A DNA stretch of 64,000 nt from Hespellia sp. (GTDB lineage Bacteria > Bacillota > Clostridia > Lachnospirales > Lachnospiraceae), in NCBI GenBank assembly GCA_028689735.1, contig JAQVCP010000012.1, forward strand, positions 1-64,000, given 5' to 3'. Made by a program: the position numbers and the translations under genes. This document shows, one piece after another, positions 8,749 to 17,665 of this stretch (positions within the stretch are counted from its first letter, which is position 1; each line of letters starts with the position of its first letter). Under the pieces are notes generated by a model, which was not told the origin of the DNA, made no database searches, and was given only the letters and a program-made list of their open reading frames with translations.

Positions 8749-8805
8749 GAGAGCCCGCGAACGGTAAAGTGCGACGTTGTCGCATTCCACCGTTCACGGG
8801 CTCTC
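8749..8805. terminator. Bidirectional terminator between convergent genes
   Basis: Long arms GAGAGCCCGCGAACGGT and ACCGTTCACGGGCTCTC pair around an inner hairpin TGCGAC/GTCGCA. It sits between the ends of the plus-strand dehydrogenase and the minus-strand antiporter, so it can serve both. Confidence 0.8.
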
Positions 8806-8831
8806 CTCATTCATCTCAAATTGAACAACGC

Positions 8832-10100
8832 TTACTTCCCTTCACCGCACTCTGAATCCGTCTGCTCATAAAAACTGGTAATCTCCTGACCAGCTGGAAT
8901 GGGCTGGTCTGGAACTGCAGTTCCCGGACGGAATACATATTTCAGCAATACAGGTGTAATGATTGTTGTGATAACCACAACGATAACAACTGGTCCCAGG
9001 AACTCACTTCCCAAAAGACCAAGAGCTGACCCCTTACTTGCCACAATCAAAGCGACCTCACCACGGGAAATCATACCTACGCCAATTCGTTTTGCCTGAT
9101 AATTTTTGTAACCACAAAGCTTAGCTCCAAGTCCGCAACCGATAATCTTCGTCAAAATAGCTACGATTGCCAGTACCGCAGAAAATCCAACAATCGCCAT
9201 TGACATACTCGGAAGGGAAACCTTCAGTCCGATACTTGCAAAGAAAACTGGGGACAGCAGCATATAAGATACGGTATCAAACTTAGACTGGATAAATGTA
9301 GTCTTGTCCACATTCGAAATAATCAATCCTGCAATAAATGCTCCTGTAATATCAGCTACGCCAAAGAATTCCTCCGCACAGTAAGACATTACGAGACAGA
9401 ACACAAATGCAATAATTGCATGTCTATGCAATCCCTTGGATGCACTGGCAACCCACCTGCGATAGAATTTGTAGAAAATAAATCCTGCCACACCTGCAAA
9501 CACAAAAAATCCTACAATTTTCAAAAGTACTACTACAATATTGACCGAGTCATCGGCAAGACTGGTAATCAGTGTCAAAGCGATGATTCCCAAAATATCA
9601 TCGATAATTGCTGCTCCTAAAATTGCATTTCCCGATCTTGTCTTTAACTTGCCAAGCTCTTTTAGTGTCTCAACAGTAATACTTACAGATGTTGCAGTCA
9701 GAATAATTCCAATAAATACATTCTGTAAGAAAATCGATGCAGAGCCATCTGATACAATGAGACCCGGTCTGTTGAATATGTAAGCTGCACCAAAACCACC
9801 AACAAGCGGTACAAGAACACCAATTAAAGCAATTATGAAAGAAGACTTTCCACTTGCTTTCAACTCCTGGATATCTGTCTCCATTCCCGCGCAGAACATC
9901 AATACAATGACTCCGATCTCCGCAATTTCATGAATAAACGATGTCTCACTCAGAATTCCAAGCATTGCCGGTCCCAATACAACACCTGCAATCAAGGCTC
10001 CAACTACCTGCGGCATCTGAACTCTCTTCGTAAGCAAACCAAAACATTTCGTAAACAACAATATAATGGCCAGATCTAATAAATAACTATACTCTTGCAT
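8832..10100 (-). CDS. Cation:proton antiporter, CPA2 (KefB/NhaS3-like)
   Basis: An integral membrane exchanger of Na+ or K+ for protons. About 422 residues with 11-13 hydrophobic segments, including the conserved [11 protein letters not shown]-type motif with two Asp in the ion pathway, and GLKVSLP and SRGEVALI, typical of CPA2 members. No C-terminal TrkA-N/RCK domain follows, so ligand gating by nucleotides is not expected. The start at 10100 is preferred because GGAG lies 9 bases upstream and the membrane segment begins directly after it; the open frame upstream is Cys- and charge-rich and not family-like. Confidence 0.85.
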   Translation of the reverse strand: MQEYSYLLDLAIILLFTKCFGLLTKRVQMPQVVGALIAGVVLGPAMLGILSETSFIHEIAEIGVIVLMFCAGMETDIQELKASGKSSFIIALIGVLVPLVGGFGAAYIFNRPGLIVSDGSASIFLQNVFIGIILTATSVSITVETLKELGKLKTRSGNAILGAAIIDDILGIIALTLITSLADDSVNIVVVLLKIVGFFVFAGVAGFIFYKFYRRWVASASKGLHRHAIIAFVFCLVMSYCAEEFFGVADITGAFIAGLIISNVDKTTFIQSKFDTVSYMLLSPVFFASIGLKVSLPSMSMAIVGFSAVLAIVAILTKIIGCGLGAKLCGYKNYQAKRIGVGMISRGEVALIVASKGSALGLLGSEFLGPVVIVVVITTIITPVLLKYVFRPGTAVPDQPIPAGQEITSFYEQTDSECGEGK

Positions 10101-10493
10101 ATCATTACACTCCTTTTTATCTTTACATGAATTGTTAACATTGTATCTCGGGCAAAAGAAACATGCTTTTATCAATTCTGTATACCTTACATAATCTACT
10201 CTCTTTTTTGCTGAATTGCAAGTCTTTTCACATTCATTTCGAGTAAAAAAGAGCTTTGTCATCCTTATGCTGTGTCTGCTTTCCTGATACTTTCATGGAA
10301 TCTAATCTGTATTGTGGATTCCGCCGTTGGGAAATGTTCAGAGAACTTTCCCGGATGGCAGGGAAAAGGCAGGGACACCTATCAGTATCCCTGCCTCACA
10401 ATTACTTTTTCTTTTTCCATCAGGAAATCACATCTTGACTTCCCAAGTTAGAATCATATCCTGACTTCCACGCTTAAATCGCTCCCTGACTTC
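10101..10493 (-). other. Spacer between the ClpX and antiporter genes
   Basis: 393 bases without a convincing gene. It holds the clpX terminator (10368-10395) and, just after the clpX stop, a degenerate tandem array of about 25-base units sharing GAAGTCAGG on the minus strand (roughly 10433-10500, three to four units). An AT-rich antiporter leader follows, in which TTGCAA-17-TAGATT (minus strand, about 10195-10225) could be a weak promoter. Confidence 0.4.
10368..10395 (-). terminator. Terminator of the clpX-like gene
   Basis: Minus strand: GGCAGGGA and TCCCTGCC arms around a 12-base loop, followed by TTTT. It lies about 100 bases past the clpX stop codon. Confidence 0.7.
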
Positions 10494-11987
10494 TTACGAC
10501 GGCACCGCTCCCTGGTTCGTGGCAATCCTATGTACTTCCTGACTGCGCAGTGTAATAATCGGTCCCCCTGTACCTTCAATATAAGCACGTGTGATGGTTA
10601 CTTGTCCAATATTATCATCCTTTGGAATCTCATACATAATATCCAGCATGAATTCTTCAATGATTGCGCGAAGTGCTCTCGCTCCGGTATCTTTCTTCAT
10701 GGCCTTCTCCGCAATCGACATCAGCGCATCATCATCAAATTCCAGCTTCACCTCATCCAATGTGAGAAGCTTCTGGTACTGCTTCAAAATTGCATTCTTT
10801 GGTTCTCTCAGAATCTTAACCAACATCTCTGCATCCAGCCCCTTGAGAGTAAAGATAATCGGAAGTCTCCCGATGAACTCTGGAATCATTCCAAAATTCC
10901 TTAAATCTTCCACGGTTACTTTCTCCAGAATATTCTTATCATGGTCATACTTGTCCTTCAGATCCGCATTGAATCCAATGGAATTATTGTGAGAAAGCCT
11001 TTCCTTGATAATCTCCTCAAGATCCGGGAACGCACCGCCACAGATAAACAGGATATTCTTCGTGTTTACTGTCGTAAGCGGAACCATTGCATTCTTGCTG
11101 TTGGCTCCGACCGGCACCTCTACCTCACTGCCCTCTAAGAGCTTTAACATCCCCTGCTGCACAGATTCTCCGCTGACATCGCGCTGGCTGGAATTCTTCT
11201 TTTTGGCAATCTTATCAATCTCGTCGATAAAAATAATACCGCGTTCTGCTTTTTCCACATCGTTATCTGCTGCAGCCAGAAGCTTGGAAACCACACTCTC
11301 GATATCATCCCCAATATATCCAGCTTCCGTCAAAGAAGTCGCATCCGTGATTGCAAGCGGCACATCCAGAAGTTTTGCGAGGGTCTTTACCAAATACGTC
11401 TTACCGCACCCGGTAGGTCCGATCATCAGCATGTTGGATTTTTCAATCTCGATGTCATCCATGGTGTCTGTGGCAACTCTCTTATAATGATTATATACTG
11501 CCACCGACATCGCCTTCTTTGCATATTCCTGTCCTACCACATACTCATCCAGCTGTGCCTTGATCTTATGCGGAGCCGGAATGTCGCGAATGTTAAGCTC
11601 TGTTTTTTTCGCCGTATCCTTTTTCTTTTTAATCTTCTGGCGTTTCGGGACGGTATTTTCAAGATCCGTCATATTCAGGATCTGTACACCGGGTATGTTC
11701 ATCAGCTTGCTGTAATCAATCTGTCCACTGGTCATCGCATCAAAGCTCTTCTGCATGCAATCCGGGCAGACTGTGATATTGTTCGGCAAATCCACCATCT
11801 TCCCTGTCACGCTCTCCGGTCTGTGACAGATGAAACAGACCTTCTCATACTCATTATTATCCTCGGACTCTTCTGTAGCTTCCACACTCTGAACCTCTGT
11901 TTTTTCTACTGTCTCGTCCGTTTCCTTTTTTTCTGTATCTTCTACCTCTATCTCATCATCTGTAATAATAAAATCGTTATCTGACAT
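10494..11987 (-). CDS. clpX: Divergent ClpX-type AAA+ unfoldase
   Basis: An ATP-dependent unfoldase that feeds substrates to ClpP. A zinc-binding domain with Cys at 51, 54, 74 and 77 is followed by the AAA+ core: Walker A GPTGCGKT (190-197), pore loop GYIG (223-226) and Walker B IIFIDEID (251-258). An IGF sequence at about 337-339 marks ClpP docking. At 497 residues it is some 70 longer than usual ClpX. The excess is an acidic N-terminal tail (1-50) and a Lys-rich linker (115-130). The RKH loop of standard ClpX, used in ssrA-tag recognition, is not visible: ANSKNA stands in that region. No clpP or tig is adjacent. It may be a second, specialised ClpX. Confidence 0.85.
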   Translation of the reverse strand: MSDNDFIITDDEIEVEDTEKKETDETVEKTEVQSVEATEESEDNNEYEKVCFICHRPESVTGKMVDLPNNITVCPDCMQKSFDAMTSGQIDYSKLMNIPGVQILNMTDLENTVPKRQKIKKKKDTAKKTELNIRDIPAPHKIKAQLDEYVVGQEYAKKAMSVAVYNHYKRVATDTMDDIEIEKSNMLMIGPTGCGKTYLVKTLAKLLDVPLAITDATSLTEAGYIGDDIESVVSKLLAAADNDVEKAERGIIFIDEIDKIAKKKNSSQRDVSGESVQQGMLKLLEGSEVEVPVGANSKNAMVPLTTVNTKNILFICGGAFPDLEEIIKERLSHNNSIGFNADLKDKYDHDKNILEKVTVEDLRNFGMIPEFIGRLPIIFTLKGLDAEMLVKILREPKNAILKQYQKLLTLDEVKLEFDDDALMSIAEKAMKKDTGARALRAIIEEFMLDIMYEIPKDDNIGQVTITRAYIEGTGGPIITLRSQEVHRIATNQGAVPS

Positions 11988-12080
11988 AATATTTCCTTTC
12001 TTTATCTCGTGCAGAGCCCCGGCAGATCAGTTTCGTTTCCGGTTATTCCTGCTTTATTCAGCAATTCCTATATTCTTAAG

Positions 12081-12109
12081 ATTATAAACCAGATATTCCT
12101 ATAGAACAA
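12081..12109 (-). promoter_or_regulatory. Promoter of the clpX-like gene
   Basis: Minus strand: TTGTTC (12104-12109), 17 bases, TATAAT (12081-12086). The direct repeats TATAGGAAT and ATATAGGAAT flank the -10 box and could bind a regulator. Confidence 0.6.
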
Positions 12110-12141
12110 GTGAAGTTTTTCTAAACAAATCAGTAACAAAA

Positions 12142-12160
12142 GACGCCGTGATACGGCAGC
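12142..12160 (-). terminator. Weak terminator after ligA
   Basis: Minus strand: GCCGT-ATC-ACGGC followed after three bases by TTTTGTT, 33 bases past the ligA stop. The stem is short. Confidence 0.4.
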
Positions 12161-12192
12161 ACCTGGCATCTCCTTTCCATAATCACTCAATT

Positions 12193-14151
12193 TTACTGCT
12201 GCATCATTTCTATAAATGTCTCTTCCGAGATAATCGGTATCCCCAGATCCCGCGCTTTTTTATTCTTTGACGAAGTGGACTCAATGTCATTGTTGATCAG
12301 ATAGTTCGTCTTTGAGGTCACCGACCCGGTCACCTTTCCACCCCGCGCCTCAATCAACTCCTTCATCTCGCTCCTGTTGGCAAAATGCTCCACACTTCCC
12401 GTAATCACAAAGTTCACACCTGCAAAGATCTGCGCTTCTCCTTCACCCTCTTCTTCCGGAATCTCCACTTCCTGAAGCAGTCTGTGGTAGATAACCACAT
12501 GCTTTTGCTGGCTGAAATAATCCACATAAGCTCTGGCAATCACCTCACCCACTCCAGATACTTCGCTGAGTTCTTCCTGCGTTGCATGCAGCACCTTTTC
12601 CGGGTCCTGGTCAAATGCCTTACAGATGACCTTTGCATTTGCAAGACCGATGTTTGCAATTCCAAGACTGTAAATCAGCTTCGCCAGTGTGGTGGTGCGG
12701 GCAGCTTCCACACTTTTCATCAGGCGGTCATAAGACTTTTCCCCAAATCCATCCAGCAGCTTGATTTCTTCCTCATAACGGTCCAGATGGAAAATATCTG
12801 TAAAATCTTTGATAAATCCTTTTACAATGAATTTCTCCAGCGTTGCTTCGGAAAGACCGTCCACATTCAGCGCATCACGGCTCACGAAAAGCGCAAAGGA
12901 TTTCATCTGCTTTGCCTGGCATTCCGGATTCGTGCAGTACAGGGTCTTTGCATCACTGACCTGAGAAATTCTGGTTGCCCCGCCACACACCGGACAGACC
13001 TTCGGAATATCCCGCACCCCGCTCCGGGTCAGATTCTCCTCAATCTGTGGAATGATCATGTTAGCTTTATAGACTTTGATCTCATCCCCGACTCCCAGCT
13101 CCAGCTCTTCCATAATACTAATATTATGTACGCTGGCGCGACTGACGGTCGTTCCCTCCAATTCCACCGGTTCAAAAATCGCCACCGGATTGATAAGCCC
13201 TGTTCTGGAAGGACTCCACTCAATCTCTAGCAGCTTCGTCTCCTTAATCTCATCCGCCCATTTAAACGCAAAAGAATCTCTTGGAAACTTCGAGGTTCGC
13301 CCCAGTGACTGACCATATGCGATATCGTCATATAGCAGTACCAGCCCATCGGATGGGAAATCATTTTCTACAATTTTCTCTGCAAACCAGGATACTTCAT
13401 CCTCGATAGTCTCCCTCGTCACTTCATGGTATTCCACCACTTCAAATCCCTGACTCTTCAGCCATTCAAACTGTTCCATTCTGGAATTGTGAAACGCTGC
13501 ATCCTCTGCCTTTACCAATGAAAATGCAAAGAATTTTACATTTCTCCGGGCAGTGATTTCATTGTTAAGCTGGCGCACAGAACCGCTGCACAGATTTCGT
13601 GGATTTTTATATTTCGCATCTACATCCTCAATCTCTTCGTTGATCTTCGCAAAATCACTATATCCGATCACCGCCTCACCGCGTAGAATCAGTTCTCCCT
13701 TGTATGGAATATGAAGTGGAATATTCTTAAATACCTTTGCATTGTTGGTAATGACCTCACCGACCTCTCCATTTCCCCTTGTGACTGCTTTGAACAAGGT
13801 TCCCTTCCGGTAGGTAAGCACAATAGTCAGACCATCCAGCTTCCATGAAATGGCTGCTCGCTGATCCCCAAGAAATTCTTTCAAACGCTCCACGTCCTTC
13901 GTCTTATCCAACGAGAGCATCGGCTGCTCATGACGTTCCTTTGGAAGCTCGCTGAGCACCTCATACCCGACATTGATAGTCGGGCTGTTTGTCATGATGG
14001 TTCCGGTCTTTTTCTCCAGCTCCAGCAATTCGTCATACAATTTATCGTATTCCAAATTGCTCATTATTTCCTGATTCTGTTGTTCGTATGCATAACGCGC
14101 GCGATTGAGCTGCTCAACGAGCTCCTGCATCCGTATATTGTCTGTCTTCAT
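12193..14151 (-). CDS. ligA: NAD-dependent DNA ligase
   Basis: It seals nicks during replication and repair using NAD. Seen: the adenylation-site motif KLDG (about residue 107), the SVRQLN-type segment, and a four-Cys zinc finger (CPVC ... CTNPEC at about 390-415). Tandem helix-hairpin-helix segments (LDGFGEKS, VSGVGEVIARA) and a C-terminal BRCT domain (about 570-650) follow. Length of about 652 is typical. The start at 14151 has GGGAG six bases upstream. It follows the pseudouridine synthase by 11 bases and is probably last in the transcript from the envelope operon. Confidence 0.95.
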   Translation of the reverse strand: MKTDNIRMQELVEQLNRARYAYEQQNQEIMSNLEYDKLYDELLELEKKTGTIMTNSPTINVGYEVLSELPKERHEQPMLSLDKTKDVERLKEFLGDQRAAISWKLDGLTIVLTYRKGTLFKAVTRGNGEVGEVITNNAKVFKNIPLHIPYKGELILRGEAVIGYSDFAKINEEIEDVDAKYKNPRNLCSGSVRQLNNEITARRNVKFFAFSLVKAEDAAFHNSRMEQFEWLKSQGFEVVEYHEVTRETIEDEVSWFAEKIVENDFPSDGLVLLYDDIAYGQSLGRTSKFPRDSFAFKWADEIKETKLLEIEWSPSRTGLINPVAIFEPVELEGTTVSRASVHNISIMEELELGVGDEIKVYKANMIIPQIEENLTRSGVRDIPKVCPVCGGATRISQVSDAKTLYCTNPECQAKQMKSFALFVSRDALNVDGLSEATLEKFIVKGFIKDFTDIFHLDRYEEEIKLLDGFGEKSYDRLMKSVEAARTTTLAKLIYSLGIANIGLANAKVICKAFDQDPEKVLHATQEELSEVSGVGEVIARAYVDYFSQQKHVVIYHRLLQEVEIPEEEGEGEAQIFAGVNFVITGSVEHFANRSEMKELIEARGGKVTGSVTSKTNYLINNDIESTSSKNKKARDLGIPIISEETFIEMMQQ

Positions 14152-14162
14152 ATCCATCTCCC

Positions 14163-14963
14163 TTAACTATGAAATCCTGTGCAAAGCGGGCATTCATATG
14201 GTGTCTTTCTCACTGTAGTATTTGAAGAATTCTTGATTAGCTGATACAAGTCATCTAACTCCTGGTCGCTTAGTTCCCGGTATTCTCCCTCTTTTAGATT
14301 TCCCAGTTCAATGTTCATTATGCGTGTCCGCTTCAATTCCTTAACCTGGTATCCCAGAGCCTCACACATCCTGCGAATCTGGCGGTTCAGTCCCTGGGTC
14401 AAGATGATCCGGAACGTATAGGGCCCAAGCTTTTCAATCTTGCAGGGTCTCGTGATCGTATCAAGAATCGGCACCCCTGCTGCCATTTCCTTCAAAAATT
14501 CCGGCGTGATCTTCTTATCCACCGACACCTTGTATTCTTTTTCATGGCAATTTCCTGCACGCATCATCTTGTTGATGATATCCCCGTTATTTGTCATAAG
14601 AAGAAGTCCGGTGGAATCCTTGTCCAGCCGTCCTATATACGTGACACGAATCGGGTAATTTAAAAAGCGCACAATACTGTTGCGCTCTCTTCTCTCTTCT
14701 GTGCATACAATCCCCGCCGGCTTGTTAACCGCCAGAACAACCATCTCGTCCTGCCTGGAGACCACTTTTTTTCCGACCCGTACTTCCTGTCCGGGTATAA
14801 TTTTCATTCCCATCTGAGCCGGTTTTCCATCAACACTGACGCGCCCGCTCTCAATAAGACGGTCTGCCTCCCTTCGGGAGCAGACCCCTGCCTCACTCAA
14901 ATATTTATTCAGTCTTACCGCTTCCCGGCTTTCCTGAAATTCTTTTTTTATCTGATTACTCAC
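14163..14963 (-). CDS. rluF: 23S rRNA pseudouridine synthase, RsuA/RluF family
   Basis: It isomerises uridine to pseudouridine in rRNA. An S4 RNA-binding domain (about 17-75, RLNKYLSEAGVCSRREADRL) is followed by the RsuA-type catalytic core. The catalytic Asp lies in GRLDKDSTGLLL, and later LNRQIRRMCEALGY is conserved in the RluB/E/F group. The C-terminal tail, with GNLKEGEYRELSDQEL, supports RluF. It starts with GTG and overlaps the DHHW gene by 8 bases, implying translational coupling. Confidence 0.88.
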   Translation of the reverse strand: MSNQIKKEFQESREAVRLNKYLSEAGVCSRREADRLIESGRVSVDGKPAQMGMKIIPGQEVRVGKKVVSRQDEMVVLAVNKPAGIVCTEERRERNSIVRFLNYPIRVTYIGRLDKDSTGLLLMTNNGDIINKMMRAGNCHEKEYKVSVDKKITPEFLKEMAAGVPILDTITRPCKIEKLGPYTFRIILTQGLNRQIRRMCEALGYQVKELKRTRIMNIELGNLKEGEYRELSDQELDDLYQLIKNSSNTTVRKTPYECPLCTGFHS

Positions 14964-16125
14964 CTGTCAACACCCCGCTTATATTATTGTCCCGGAAAAA
15001 TGTATTGGCATTATATAAGAACAACGTATCCGTAATATTATAAGTAGTCAGCAGATCCTCTGCCGTCCCACCGTAATACCTTGGGTCTACCACAACAATC
15101 TCCCGAAAATACGGTGTCAGAAATGGCAGAAAACAGTTTGCATAGGAATCCTTGAACACAAGGAGTCTGCGCGTGCTGTTGGCTGTTGTCTTAATATCAA
15201 TTAGTGGCGAGTTACCACCAAGAAATACGCCATACTGATCCTTTGTTTCTAATTTTGAGGAATCGTAAATCGATGTTCTCTTCTTCTGTTCCTCCACAAA
15301 ATTCACAATCACTTCAATATCATCGCCAATCGGAACATAAATATCAATTTCTTCTTTTTCATTTCTTGCATATCCGCTTTCAGATGAAAGCACACCATTG
15401 AAAGAAGTCGATACCGCATATGGGGTAAAACTCGTTGAAGTACTCGACTGGATTCCCAATGCATCGCCGCATCCCTGGAACACATAGTATGCCCCCAGAG
15501 AGGTCCAGTGATGATCCGTTTTGTAAAATATTTTTTCATCTCGGTGTGCTTCCAGAGCAGCTGCGGCATCAATCCACGCTACTTGATCCCCCACTTTTTT
15601 CTGTACGGACCGGATATAAGTCTTCTGGTCCGCCACTGTGGCAAGCGCCGGAAGCTTATCCTTCCAGATACTTGCTGTAGTAGGCACCAGAGCCATACTG
15701 ACCGGAATATCAGGATTCGTCTGGGCAAAGGTATTGATTGCATCCAGATTCGCCTGCAGTGCTTCCTTGTCCGGAGTCACCACATCCTCAATCAACTGAT
15801 TCTTCTTTCCAAGGAATATCCCGTTATTCTCACGGTTTCCTGCCAGCTTTCCAAGGGAAACACTCAGATTCACCCATACATCTCTTGCGACAAACTGATC
15901 CGAAAGATAACTTTCGTATTGCTGCATAAAGGTGCCCGTCTGCAGGGCACTTACCGTAAGCCTCGGGCGTTGTGTCAGGCTCCGGTTCTCGCTGTCCGAT
16001 GCCTTTTTATTAGGCACCAGTACATTTCCAATGGCAAGAATTCCGATACAGGCCCAAAAGCACATGGCAACACAACCTTGTATTTTTAATTTTCTTTTTC
16101 TGTTTTTCTTCTGTGTCTCTTCCAT
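14956..16125 (-). CDS. DHHW family protein, AlgX/AlgJ-like
   Basis: A membrane-anchored extracytoplasmic protein (signal anchor at about 17-35) with an SGNH-like fold. The motif TDHHWTSLGAYYVF (about 208) gives the family its name and supplies the catalytic Asp-His pair; LVFKDSYANCFLP holds the nucleophile Ser. Related AlgJ/AlgX proteins transfer acetyl groups to exopolysaccharide. It follows the MBOAT gene by 8 bases, the usual pairing: MBOAT moves acyl groups across the membrane, this protein delivers them to a polymer. The target polymer is unknown here. Confidence 0.85.
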   Translation of the reverse strand: MEETQKKNRKRKLKIQGCVAMCFWACIGILAIGNVLVPNKKASDSENRSLTQRPRLTVSALQTGTFMQQYESYLSDQFVARDVWVNLSVSLGKLAGNRENNGIFLGKKNQLIEDVVTPDKEALQANLDAINTFAQTNPDIPVSMALVPTTASIWKDKLPALATVADQKTYIRSVQKKVGDQVAWIDAAAALEAHRDEKIFYKTDHHWTSLGAYYVFQGCGDALGIQSSTSTSFTPYAVSTSFNGVLSSESGYARNEKEEIDIYVPIGDDIEVIVNFVEEQKKRTSIYDSSKLETKDQYGVFLGGNSPLIDIKTTANSTRRLLVFKDSYANCFLPFLTPYFREIVVVDPRYYGGTAEDLLTTYNITDTLFLYNANTFFRDNNISGVLTGE

Positions 16126-16133
16126 AATATCCC

Positions 16134-17546
16134 CTAGAATCTAAAATATAAAAATGGATTAAATGTTTCTGAAATCAGATATGCCACCGTAATCAAAAAC
16201 ATCGCTGTGTAAACTACACATGCCACTTCTCGTCTGCCCTGGCCATTGTGATAATTATAGACAATTCGGTCAAGCCAGTAGAATCCAACCGTTGTGGAGC
16301 CAAGTCCAGCCAGAATATACAGCACCCAGTTCGTCAACAGCAAGAACCAGAACTGTCTGTCGACCAGTCCCTTTGCGCCGATTCCGAACATCACGCCGAT
16401 ATAACTGCCTGCGTATCCAAGATCCGGACTGAAGAAAAACACCCAGCCAATCAGTACCAGAACCATGGTATAGAGATGTCTGACTGCATTCGGCAGCCTC
16501 TCCACAAACTTGTAGAACACAAACCGCTCCAGAATCAGAATCACGCCATAGTACAAGCCCCAGCAGATAAATGTCCAGTTGGCTCCGTGCCACAACCCGG
16601 TCAGTCCCCAGACAATCAGCAGATTGATGATGGTTCTCTGTTTTCCTTTTCGATTCCCGCCCAGCGGAATATATACATACTCCCGAAACCATCTGCTCAG
16701 GGAAATGTGCCAGCGCCGCCAGAATTCGGTCACGCTCCGCGAGGTGTATGGATAATCAAAGTTCTTCATGAACTCAAAGCCGAACATCTTTCCAAGCCCA
16801 ATTGCCATATCAGAATACCCGCTAAAATCAAAATAAATCTGGAACGCATAAGAAATCGCTCCAAGCCAGGCTGTCAGAACACTCATAGAAATAAATTCCA
16901 TTCCTGAAATCTTACTGAACACAAGCCCCACGCTGTTGGCAATGATGACCTTCTTGGCAAGACCACGGATAAAATAGAGAACGCCATCTCCAAGCTTTGT
17001 CATATTGACGGTCCGTTTCTCCAGCTGCTTCTCAATATCCGAATACTGGACAATCGGTCCTGCAATCAACTGTGGGAACATGGAAATGTAGACCCCGAAT
17101 TTCAACAGGCTGTGCTGTACCTTCACCTTGTTCCGGTACACATCAATCACATAGGACATCGCCTGAAAGGTATAAAACGAGATCCCAATCGGCAGATCCA
17201 GCTCCCTGTAAGGGATGTCAAATGGAAGTACTGCATTCAGGTTACTGACGAGAAATCCATAATATTTAAAAAACGCCAGCAACGACAGATTAACGACCAC
17301 TGCAAAGATAATGTCTGCTTTTGCCCGCTGTGCATCTTTTCTATCACTCTCAATGTTCAGCCCGATTACATAATTGAATCCAATCGATAACATCATAAGG
17401 AACACATACACCGGTTCCCCCCATGCATAAAATAGAAGACTGCATATCAGTAAAACTATATTCTTACACTTTTCCGGTACTACAAAATACAGTAAAATTG
17501 TGATCGGTAAAAATGCAAATAAAAAACTAACGCTGCTAAATACCAT
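16134..17546 (-). CDS. MBOAT family O-acyltransferase (AlgI/PatA-like)
   Basis: A polytopic membrane protein of 470 residues, about 11-12 helices. It carries the MBOAT signature RRWHISLSRWFREYVYIPLG followed by GLTGLWHGANWTFICWG, with the catalytic His in WHG. It passes acyl groups, probably acetyl, from the cytoplasm to an extracytoplasmic acceptor. AGAAGGAA precedes the ATG. It is the third gene of an operon that starts at the SGNH hydrolase and precedes the DHHW protein. Confidence 0.92.
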   Translation of the reverse strand: MVFSSVSFLFAFLPITILLYFVVPEKCKNIVLLICSLLFYAWGEPVYVFLMMLSIGFNYVIGLNIESDRKDAQRAKADIIFAVVVNLSLLAFFKYYGFLVSNLNAVLPFDIPYRELDLPIGISFYTFQAMSYVIDVYRNKVKVQHSLLKFGVYISMFPQLIAGPIVQYSDIEKQLEKRTVNMTKLGDGVLYFIRGLAKKVIIANSVGLVFSKISGMEFISMSVLTAWLGAISYAFQIYFDFSGYSDMAIGLGKMFGFEFMKNFDYPYTSRSVTEFWRRWHISLSRWFREYVYIPLGGNRKGKQRTIINLLIVWGLTGLWHGANWTFICWGLYYGVILILERFVFYKFVERLPNAVRHLYTMVLVLIGWVFFFSPDLGYAGSYIGVMFGIGAKGLVDRQFWFLLLTNWVLYILAGLGSTTVGFYWLDRIVYNYHNGQGRREVACVVYTAMFLITVAYLISETFNPFLYFRF

Positions 17547-17601
17547 TACTTTCGTTCCTTCTCATATGTTTTATGTATCTTTTCGTTACTGCGCACACTA
17601 T

Positions 17602-17665
17602 CACGTGAACACTGGTATCTTTTTTGCTCTGAGTGCATTACCGCGTGAACACTGGAATCTTTACC
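17602..17665. repeat. Direct repeat in the envelope operon
   Basis: About 24 bases sharing CGTGAACACTGG then ATCTTT occur twice (17602-17625 and 17642-17665), 40 bases apart, between the DUF4358-like gene and the MBOAT gene. The second copy touches the stop codon of the upstream gene. Function unknown. Confidence 0.5.

Noticed and set aside
10101-10262. N-terminal extension of the antiporter
   Set aside because: It is Cys- and Lys-rich with no family similarity; a ribosome site precedes the ATG at 10100.
10300-10345. Another repeat copy near GGATTCCGCCGTTGGG
   Set aside because: Similarity is limited to about ten bases with mismatches in the palindrome core.
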